Below, in pieces: positions 1-4,192 of a stretch of DNA of 5,033 nucleotides. The notes below the pieces were generated by a model. The model ran no database searches, was not told the DNA's origin, and saw only the letters and a program-made list of their open reading frames with translations. The stretch comes from Candidatus Alloscillospira gallinarum (GTDB lineage Bacteria > Bacillota > Clostridia > Oscillospirales > Oscillospiraceae), in contig CAJFTV010000046.1 of assembly GCA_904420055.1 (NCBI GenBank), positions 1 to 5,033 of the forward strand. Direction: 5' to 3'. A program made the translations under genes and the position numbers. Position 1 is the first letter of the stretch, and every line of letters starts with the position of its first letter.

Positions 1-909
1 ACAGTGACCGAGGGCAAGCCGGTGGTTTCGGAAATTGTCAGCGGCAATGAGGACGAAATTATAAAGCTGGCCGCCTCGGCGGAGGCCCAGTCCTCCCACC
101 CTATTGCCAAGGCAATTATGGAAAAGGCGGAGAGCATGGAGCTTTACCCCGTACAGGAATTTACAAACGAGGCCGGCATAGGCATAGTCTGCACCCTGTC
201 AGACGGACGGGTTGTAAAGGCCGGCTCCGGCAGAATTCTCACCCCACAGCAGCAGGAATTTTACAAAAAAGACGCCGAAAGGCTTGCAAACCGCGGCTGT
301 ACTCTGATATATATAACAGTAGACGGACAGTGTATGGGACTTATAGGAGTTGCAGATAAGATAAGAGACACAAGTGTAAAAGCCGTAAAGGATTTAAAGG
401 ACGTCGGCATAACGGTATGCCTCCTAACCGGCGATAACCGGGCCGCTGCGGAGTATATAGGCCATGAAATCGGCGCCGACAGGATTTATGCCGAGGTCCT
501 TCCAAAGGACAAAGCCGACATAGTAAAAGGCCTCCAGGACGAGGGATACAAGGTTATGATGGTAGGCGACGGAATAAACGACGCGCCCGCTCTTGTGCAG
601 GCCGATGTAGGCGCGGCAATCGGCGCTGGCAGCGACGTTGCAATCGAGTCGGGAGACATCGTATTAATGCGCAGCGACATTCAGGACGTATCCCGTGCGG
701 TAAAATTAAGCCGGCTCACAATCAGGAATATAAAGCAGAATCTGTTCTGGGCGTTTTTCTACAACACCCTTGGCATTCCAATAGCAGCGGGTGTTCTGTA
801 TCCGGCTTTCCATATTCTTTTAAGCCCTATGATCGGCGGCTTTGCGATGTCCCTCAGCTCCGTCTTCGTGGTATCCAACGCCCTTAGACTGAGAGGAAAA
901 AAACTATGA
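1..909 (+). CDS. copA: Cu(I)-exporting P1B-type ATPase, C-terminal part (5' truncated by window edge)
   Basis: Inner-membrane pump that uses ATP to export Cu(I). The reading frame is open from base 1 and begins TVTEGKP, which in this family directly follows DKTG, so the phosphorylated Asp lies four codons outside the window and base 4 (GTG) is not the real start. Counting from the first visible codon: the P1B-specific HP motif at residues 33-34 (SSHPIA, nucleotide-binding domain), TGDN at 143-146, GDGINDAP at 189-196 (Mg-binding hinge of the P domain), then two last membrane helices. Helix 7 has the Tyr-Asn pair (254-255) and helix 8 has Met-x-x-Ser-Ser (283-287), the copper-selective ligands of the CopA (P1B-1) class. 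About 302 residues remain of a usual 700-800. The stop codon overlaps the csoR start (ATGA), so the two are translationally coupled. The missing N-terminal part would hold the HMA domain(s), the CPC motif and the A domain. Family and metal are nearly certain. Confidence 0.96.
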   Translation, partial: TVTEGKPVVSEIVSGNEDEIIKLAASAEAQSSHPIAKAIMEKAESMELYPVQEFTNEAGIGIVCTLSDGRVVKAGSGRILTPQQQEFYKKDAERLANRGCTLIYITVDGQCMGLIGVADKIRDTSVKAVKDLKDVGITVCLLTGDNRAAAEYIGHEIGADRIYAEVLPKDKADIVKGLQDEGYKVMMVGDGINDAPALVQADVGAAIGAGSDVAIESGDIVLMRSDIQDVSRAVKLSRLTIRNIKQNLFWAFFYNTLGIPIAAGVLYPAFHILLSPMIGGFAMSLSSVFVVSNALRLRGKKL

Positions 910-1208
910 GTGAAGAAAAACAGTGCTGCTGCCGTAAAAAGCACAGAGAGGAAAAAGAGTACAAAAATCTTATTAACCGCCTGGCCCGGGCCGAGGGGCA
1001 GATCCGCGGAATACGGGGCATGGTGGAAAACGACGCCTACTGCGTTGACATTTTAACCCAGGTAATGGCGGTGCAGTCCGCGCTTAACAGCTTTAACAAG
1101 GCCCTTTTAGCCAGCCATATCAAATCCTGCGTCATCGACAGTGTGCGGGAGGGCTCCGACGACAAAATAGACGAGCTTGTAGTCACTATTCAAAAACTTA
1201 TGAAATAA
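906..1208 (+). CDS. csoR: CsoR-type copper-sensing transcriptional repressor
   Basis: All-helical DUF156 (CsoR/RcnR/FrmR) repressor of 100 residues, usual length for the family. It should bind DNA as apo-protein and release it when Cu(I) is bound. Family signatures are the RLARAEGQIRGI segment (25-36) and the metal triad Cys46, His71, Cys75, spaced as in copper CsoR (C, then H-x3-C). The RcnR nickel/cobalt and FrmR formaldehyde sub-families use other ligand sets, so copper is the best reading. The N-terminus adds a Cys-Cys-Cys run (7-9) and a Lys/Arg/His-rich stretch that is not part of the core fold. The start ATG at 906 overlaps the copA stop by four bases. Position downstream of copA means the repressor is made from the transcript it presumably controls, giving autoregulation. 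No operator is visible here; it should lie upstream of copA. Confidence 0.93.
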   Translation: MSEEKQCCCRKKHREEKEYKNLINRLARAEGQIRGIRGMVENDAYCVDILTQVMAVQSALNSFNKALLASHIKSCVIDSVREGSDDKIDELVVTIQKLMK

Positions 1209-1222
1209 AGGAGAAAAACATC

Positions 1223-1417
1223 ATGACAACACTTAAAGTACCTGAAATGCACTGCAACAACTGCGTAAACAGAATTACAAAGGCCCTGACTGCCGCCGAC
1301 CTGAAGTTTGAGGTCTCGCTGGAGAACAAGACCGTCACAATTGACGGCTGCGACAGCTGCGTAGAAAAGGCAATAAGCGAGCTGGACGACCTGGGCTTTT
1401 CCGCCGAGAGGCAGTAA
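1223..1417 (+). CDS. copZ: CopZ-like HMA-domain copper chaperone
   Basis: Cytosolic metallochaperone of 64 residues made of one heavy-metal-associated (ferredoxin-like) domain. It is expected to carry Cu(I) to CopA and to load or unload CsoR. The metal loop is Met-His-Cys-x-x-Cys (9-14), and the end GFSAE is the usual last strand of the fold. A second Cys-x-x-Cys (43-46, CDSC) sits where helix 2 begins; classical CopZ proteins have no Cys there, so this may be a second metal site or a thiol pair. The start is fixed by AAGGAG at 1208-1213, nine bases before the ATG, which overlaps the last base of the csoR stop. It is third in the copA-csoR-copZ operon with only 14 bases to csoR. Family assignment is very secure; the symbol is by role and context. 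Confidence 0.92.
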   Translation: MTTLKVPEMHCNNCVNRITKALTAADLKFEVSLENKTVTIDGCDSCVEKAISELDDLGFSAERQ

Positions 1418-2134
1418 ATGGCCTCCTGGAACCTGTGGCACGGGTGCAAAAAAATATCGCCCGGCTGCAAAAACTGTTATGTATACCGCCGGGACGAGAG
1501 TATCGGCCTTGACCCCGGCGATGTGCACATGACAAAGAGCTTTGACCTGCCAATACGGAAAAACAGAGCCGGAGAGTACAAAATACTCTCCGGCGAGACT
1601 GTTTACACCTGCTTTACCTCTGACTTTTTTCTTGAGGAGGCCGACCCCTGGCGGCCGGCGGCGTGGGAGATAATACGGTCCCGTCCGGACCTGTTCTTTT
1701 TCATCGTGACAAAGAGAATTCACCGCTTTCACGTGGGGCTGCCGTCAGACTGGGGAGACGGGTATGAAAACGTCTCCATCTCCGTAACCGCGGAAAATCA
1801 GGCCATGGCAGATTTTCGCCTTCCCATTTTCCTCAATGCGCCAATAGCCCGCCGCGGTGTGGCCTGCGAGCCGCTTTTGGAGTGCCTTGACCTTAAGGAA
1901 TACCTCCGCACCGGGAAAATTGCTTTTCTCGCCGCCGGAGGAGAATCCGGTGAAAACGCCAGGGTGTGCGATTACAGCTGGATTTTAAGCCTTGCGGCCC
2001 AATGCCGGGAGGCGGGAGTGTCCTTTTCATATCACCAGACGGGGGCAAAGCTTTTAAAGGACGGCAGGCTATACTACATACCCAGGAAATTTCAGCACAG
2101 CCAGGCGAGAAAGGCGGGAATTGACACAGATTAG
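1418..2134 (+). CDS. DUF5131 / phage Gp37-Gp68 family three-cysteine protein, function unknown
   Basis: A 238-residue protein of the DUF5131 (Gp37/Gp68) family. Visible hallmarks: an N-terminal Trp-Asn...Cys10-x6-Cys17-x2-Cys20-Tyr block, a CFTSDF stretch after TVYT, FIVTKR near residue 100, ACEPLL, AAGGESGENAR, and a C-terminal SQARKAGI. The three-Cys arrangement recalls the 4Fe-4S site of radical SAM enzymes (CX3CX2C) but with CX6CX2C spacing; cluster binding is an inference, not seen. Family members are found in phages and bacterial genomes, and some are paired with a TcmP partner protein, which is not present here. The ATG touches the copZ stop codon directly (TAAATG), with only a weak GAGAGG (1406-1411) inside copZ as ribosome site, so translation is probably coupled to copZ. 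It is the last gene of the copper transcript, ending just before a strong terminator. Role in copper handling is unproven; family assignment is firm. Confidence 0.85.
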   Translation: MASWNLWHGCKKISPGCKNCYVYRRDESIGLDPGDVHMTKSFDLPIRKNRAGEYKILSGETVYTCFTSDFFLEEADPWRPAAWEIIRSRPDLFFFIVTKRIHRFHVGLPSDWGDGYENVSISVTAENQAMADFRLPIFLNAPIARRGVACEPLLECLDLKEYLRTGKIAFLAAGGESGENARVCDYSWILSLAAQCREAGVSFSYHQTGAKLLKDGRLYYIPRKFQHSQARKAGIDTD

Positions 2135-2137
2135 CGC

Positions 2138-2160
2138 TTTGGCTTTAAAGCAGAGCCAAA
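2138..2160. repeat. Small inverted repeat just after the DUF5131 stop
   Basis: TTTGGCT (2138-2144) and AGCCAAA (2154-2160) form a perfect 7-bp stem with a 9-base loop. No T-run follows, so it is not a terminator by itself. It sits directly before the strong terminator stem at 2166 and may protect the 3' end of the copper operon mRNA, or be incidental. Confidence 0.4.
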
Positions 2161-2165
2161 TACTC

Positions 2166-2202
2166 AGCCACAGGAGAGGATACTCTCTCCTGTGGCTTTT
2201 TT
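2166..2202 (+). terminator. Strong intrinsic terminator of the copper operon
   Basis: A perfect 13-bp stem (AGCCACAGGAGAG at 2166-2178 with CTCTCCTGTGGCT at 2185-2197) and a 6-base loop are followed at once by five more T (2198-2202). It lies 31 bases after the DUF5131 stop codon, so it ends the copA-csoR-copZ-DUF5131 transcript. It has no U-rich tail on the other strand. Confidence 0.93.
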
Positions 2203-2265
2203 CCAAGACATGGGTGAAAACGCAAACTGCAGCCATTGTATTTTCCCCGCATAAAATCTCCCGGC

Positions 2266-2301
2266 AAAAAGAAGGCGGCGGACAAGGAAGCCTTGTCCGC
2301 C
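2266..2301 (-). terminator. Minus-strand intrinsic terminator
   Basis: A perfect 11-bp stem GGCGGACAAGG/CCTTGTCCGCC (2277-2287 with 2291-2301) has a 3-base loop. Read on the minus strand it is followed by GCC and then TTCTTTTT (2273-2266). On the plus strand it is followed by an A/G-rich run, so it acts for minus-strand transcripts: the candidate sRNA and any read-through from the phosphatase gene. The 3-base gap before the U-tract makes it somewhat weaker than the copper-operon terminator. Confidence 0.65.
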
Positions 2302-2349
2302 AAATGAAAGGGTTGTGGGATAAAGATATGAGCTTATGTCCCTAAAACA

Positions 2350-2373
2350 GGGGGCAGGCGCCTTTGGCGCCCC
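2350..2373. repeat. GC-rich hairpin with doubled GGCGCC
   Basis: Two copies of GGCGCC (2357-2362 and 2366-2371) flank TTT, giving a 6-bp stem. A G-run on the left (2350-2354) and CCCC on the right (2370-2373) allow a longer alternative stem with a 4-base bulge. On the minus strand it is followed by CTGTTTTAGG, only a short T-run, so it could act as a weak terminator for the phosphatase mRNA or be the core hairpin of the candidate sRNA. Confidence 0.55.
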
Positions 2374-2392
2374 TTGAATAAGCTGTGATATA

Positions 2393-2421
2393 AATATAAC
2401 TCATTTTCCATAATTTGTAAA
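2393..2421 (-). promoter_or_regulatory. Sigma-A promoter on the minus strand for the candidate sRNA
   Basis: On the minus strand TTTACA (2421-2416) and TATATT (2398-2393) are separated by exactly 17 bp, each one base off consensus. The start would be near 2386. No coding start follows, and the next element is the structured segment described as a candidate sRNA. The two 0A boxes lie just upstream. Confidence 0.6.
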
Positions 2422-2428
2422 TAGCAAA

Positions 2429-2459
2429 TTTTGTCGAATTAGCACTACTTTTGTCGAAT
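2429..2459 (-). promoter_or_regulatory. Tandem Spo0A (0A) boxes
   Basis: The 11-mer TTTTGTCGAAT occurs twice on the plus strand, at 2429-2439 and 2449-2459, exactly 20 bp apart (about two helical turns). Each contains TGTCGAA (2432-2438 and 2452-2458), a perfect match to the 0A box bound by the sporulation master regulator Spo0A. Relative to the predicted minus-strand start near 2386 the boxes centre at about -49 and -69, a place fit for activation. The distal box ends only 7 bases from the phosphatase stop codon, so the phosphatase promoter is not their target. Confidence 0.7.
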
Positions 2460-2465
2460 GTAAAA

Positions 2466-3224
2466 TTATTTTTCCAAAAGTCTGTGTTTTATCCGTTTAA
2501 TCACATCACCTTGCAGTCCGCAGTACTCGAGGTATTCTGTAATTCCGCCGTACTTCTCTTTAAAATGGCCAAGCAGTATGCGCATGTTTTCCGGCTCTGT
2601 CCTGTAAAACGGGCTGTCCACGTCCTCGTGGGCATTTTTTGCATACCCGTCTTTAAGGGGCGGCATACTTTTAAACAGCGTCAAATACTTTTTCCGCATA
2701 TACACCTCAGACACTGCGTAATCTGCAATTATGTCCTCCTCCGCCACACCGCACAGCCCAAGAAGAAGCGCCGATATTATCCCGGTCCGGTCTTTTCCTG
2801 TGGTGCAGTTATATATTATGCACCCGTCTGTCCCGGCAAATGCCTCAAACACCGCTTTTACCCAGTCCCGGCCGCCGTCACACATCTTAATATACAGCGA
2901 CCACCAGTTTACAAAAGGCCTGTCATTTTTGACCCCTGCTCCCTGGGCAACCTGCTTATTATAAGTCGGGATATTTTTATACACTATCCCCTCTGCCTCA
3001 GACAGCATGCTTTTCATACGCTCAGTCTCATGGCGGCCCCTGAAATCCACCGACAGGGCTACCCCGTAATTTTTTAAAAATTCCATATCACCGGGGCTGA
3101 GCGCACAGGGCACCTCACTCCTCACAAAGCGCCGGTACTGCGTTGTCCTGCCGCCCTCCGCCGCAAAGCCCCCAAGCTCCCGGGCGTTTACAAGCCCCTC
3201 TAAAGGAAGTCTTCTGTACTCCAT
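2466..3224 (-). CDS. Tyrosine-protein phosphatase, Y_phosphatase3 family
   Basis: A 252-residue cytosolic cysteine phosphatase that should remove phosphate from phosphotyrosine or possibly phosphoinositides, as the related Listeria LipA does. It begins with the family's typical N-terminal block (GLVNARELGGF, 10-20), then YRRFVRSE (30-37) and VDFRGRHE (59-66). The P-loop is Cys140-x5-Arg146 in CTTGKDRTG: nucleophilic Cys140, Lys144 and Asp145 as in this family, Arg146 for phosphate binding. The residue before the Cys is Asn139, where most members have His. No signal peptide is seen, unlike secreted LipA. The start is fixed by AAGGAG (3231-3236) six bases before the ATG, with a sigma-A promoter just upstream, so it is monocistronic. 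It is divergent from the NYN gene. Its natural substrate cannot be told from context. Confidence 0.88.
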   Translation of the reverse strand: MEYRRLPLEGLVNARELGGFAAEGGRTTQYRRFVRSEVPCALSPGDMEFLKNYGVALSVDFRGRHETERMKSMLSEAEGIVYKNIPTYNKQVAQGAGVKNDRPFVNWWSLYIKMCDGGRDWVKAVFEAFAGTDGCIIYNCTTGKDRTGIISALLLGLCGVAEEDIIADYAVSEVYMRKKYLTLFKSMPPLKDGYAKNAHEDVDSPFYRTEPENMRILLGHFKEKYGGITEYLEYCGLQGDVIKRIKHRLLEK

Positions 3225-3249
3225 AGCGTTCTCCTTTTATTTTTTCTCC

Positions 3250-3278
3250 AGTATACAATGGCTGAGCAAAAATTGCAA
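3250..3278 (-). promoter_or_regulatory. Sigma-A promoter of the phosphatase gene
   Basis: On the minus strand TTGCAA (3278-3273) and TATACT (3255-3250) are 17 bp apart. The start would fall near 3243, giving a short leader that ends in the AAGGAG ribosome site. Confidence 0.65.
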
Positions 3279-3336
3279 AGCCTCCCCTCTTTAGCAAACT
3301 ATAACCTGCCCTGCGTCACAAAAGGAAATGATTTTG

Positions 3337-3365
3337 TTGTCTTGACACCTTGTTAGTGCTATACT
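3337..3365 (+). promoter_or_regulatory. Promoter of the NYN-metallophosphoesterase operon
   Basis: TATACT (3360-3365) is preceded by an extended -10 element (TGC, 3357-3359). With a 17-bp spacer the -35 is TTGTCT (3337-3342), four of six matches. The better-looking TTGACA at 3342 is only 12 bp from the -10 and is more likely part of an operator. The start would be near 3372, about 26 bases before the ATG at 3398, with TAGGAG at 3386-3391 as ribosome site. Confidence 0.55.
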
Positions 3366-3376
3366 TACAGTGTCAA
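3342..3376. promoter_or_regulatory. Inverted repeat bracketing the -10 region, likely repressor operator
   Basis: TTGACAC (3342-3348) and GTGTCAA (3370-3376) are perfect 7-bp inverted copies with 21 bases between them. The left arm starts at the end of the -35 and the right arm covers the predicted start site, so a dimeric or paired regulator bound here would block RNA polymerase. The 28-bp centre-to-centre distance is nearly three helical turns, so both arms face the same side. No T-run follows, so it is not a terminator. The regulator is not encoded in the window. Confidence 0.5.
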
Positions 3377-3397
3377 AATAAAGATTAGGAGTATTTT

Positions 3398-4192
3398 ATG
3401 GATATATCAAACATGTCAAACAACATGCGTTTTGCCGTCTTAATTGACGCTGAGAATATCCCCCACAGCTGTATTCAAAGCGTCATGAAGGAAATTGCAA
3501 TTTACGGCACTCCAACAGTAAAGCGCATATACGGGGACTGGACAAATCCCGCAGTGTCCGGCTGGAAGCAGGACCTCCTGGAAAACGCCATTACCCCAAT
3601 CCAGCAGTACAGCTACACAAGCGGCAAGAACTCTTCGGACTCCGCCATGATAATCGACGCAATGGACATTCTCTACACCGGCAACACCGACGGCTTTGTC
3701 CTCGTCTCCTCAGACAGCGATTTCACACGGCTTGCAATCCGCCTGAGAGAGGCCGGTCAGAAGGTAATAGGCATCGGCGAGAAAAAGACGCCGAACCCTT
3801 TTATTGTGGCCTGCGATAAATTTATTTACATAGAGGTAATCCGTGATAAGGTGCTGCCGGCGGCGGAAAAGGCAAAGGCAAAGCCCGCCGAAAAGGCAAA
3901 ATCAAAGCCCGAGGCCGCTCCGAAGCCAAAGGAGCCGGTGAAGAGCATACCGGAGGACATCATAACCCTGATATCGGACTCCGTCTCCGACCTCGCCGGC
4001 GAGGACGAGTGGGTGTTCATGGGTGAGCTTGGAAATCTGCTTGTGAAAAAGCAGCCGGACTTTGACAGCCGCAATTTCGGCTTTAAAAACCTCTCCGGAA
4101 TGATAAAGTCAATTCCCCGGTTTGAAGTGGATTTCCGCCAGACTGCCGACCCAAACATAAAACACCCCTATGTCCGGGATACTGAGGCATGA
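3398..4192 (+). CDS. NYN-domain putative ribonuclease with C-terminal OST-HTH/LOTUS domain
   Basis: A 264-residue LabA/DUF88-type protein. The NYN domain (about 10-148, PIN-like nuclease fold) shows acidic residues in the expected places: Asp17 in VLIDAENI, Asp81 in SSDSAMIIDAMD, and Asp106 and Asp108 in SSDSDFTRLAIRLRE, which would form a metal-dependent RNA-cleaving site. A Lys/Ala/Pro-rich flexible linker (about 154-183) leads to an OST-HTH/LOTUS domain (about 185-260: EWVFMGELG, DSRNFGFKNLSGMI, RFEVDFR), a winged-helix fold thought to bind RNA. It is the usual two-domain architecture for this family. Substrate RNA is unknown. The start is supported by TAGGAG six bases upstream; an in-frame ATG at codon 6 is a less likely start. 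The stop overlaps the metallophosphoesterase start (ATGA), so the two are co-translated. Domain calls are firm; nuclease activity is inferred from the family. Confidence 0.88.
   Translation: MDISNMSNNMRFAVLIDAENIPHSCIQSVMKEIAIYGTPTVKRIYGDWTNPAVSGWKQDLLENAITPIQQYSYTSGKNSSDSAMIIDAMDILYTGNTDGFVLVSSDSDFTRLAIRLREAGQKVIGIGEKKTPNPFIVACDKFIYIEVIRDKVLPAAEKAKAKPAEKAKSKPEAAPKPKEPVKSIPEDIITLISDSVSDLAGEDEWVFMGELGNLLVKKQPDFDSRNFGFKNLSGMIKSIPRFEVDFRQTADPNIKHPYVRDTEA

Larger units (their letters stand above)
2266..2386 (-). ncRNA. Candidate Spo0A-controlled small RNA (about 120 nt)
   Basis: Predicted from three features in register on the minus strand: promoter (2393-2421), start near 2386 and terminator (2266-2301). 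The RNA has no AUG or GUG, so it is unlikely to code. Its first bases AGCUUAU (2384-2378) are perfectly complementary to AUAAGCU (2337-2331), closing a domain that holds a GC-rich hairpin (two GGCGCC copies around a 3-base loop, 2371-2357) and possibly a small CCCU/AGGG hairpin. A 29-base linker (2330-2302) has no G at all and contains UCCC and CCCUUUC, the sort of C-rich single-stranded seed known from Firmicute antisense sRNAs that block Shine-Dalgarno sequences. The terminator stem follows. All elements are read directly; that they form one sRNA is inference. The alternative is that they are the 3' untranslated end of the phosphatase mRNA. I recognise no named RNA family here. Confidence 0.5.
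2203..2465. other. 263-bp intergenic region between converging genes, no protein gene supported
   Basis: Between the copper-operon terminator and the stop of the phosphatase gene I see no credible coding region: the longer open frames lack ribosome sites and family features. The stretch is not featureless. From right to left on the minus strand it holds two 0A boxes, a sigma-A promoter, a 5' stem closing a GC-rich hairpin, a G-free linker and a terminator hairpin, each listed separately. The AT-rich part (2385-2465) is promoter-like; the GC-rich hairpins lie in 2277-2373. Confidence 0.7.

Noticed and set aside
1190..1732. Minus-strand open frame of 180 codons over copZ and the DUF5131 gene
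   Set aside because: Lies opposite two well-recognised plus-strand genes, has no ribosome site and no recognisable domain.
2145..2252. Minus-strand 35-codon frame with a GGGAG five bases before its ATG, downstream of the candidate sRNA
   Set aside because: It lies past the minus-strand terminator and is half made of the reverse of the copper-operon terminator stem. The ribosome-site match is short; without conservation it is not supported.
2121..2345. Plus-strand open frame of 74 codons after the DUF5131 gene
   Set aside because: It runs straight through the strong terminator at 2166-2202 and the hairpin at 2277-2301, has no ribosome site and resembles no protein.
2277..2373. Possible CRISPR-like or insertion-element ends from the two GC-rich palindromes
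   Set aside because: The two palindromes differ in sequence, no repeat-spacer periodicity or target duplication is seen, and no transposase or Cas gene is near.
2451..3077. Long plus-strand open frame of 208 codons opposite the phosphatase gene
   Set aside because: It is the antisense shadow of the phosphatase gene: no family features, no ribosome site, and a Cys/His/Arg-rich composition typical of a reversed frame. The minus strand holds a full catalytic signature.
3317..3336. Inverted repeat ACAAAA/TTTTGT in the divergent promoter region
   Set aside because: Only six AT-rich base pairs around an 8-base loop, common by chance in such sequence; the TTGACAC/GTGTCAA pair next to it is far stronger.
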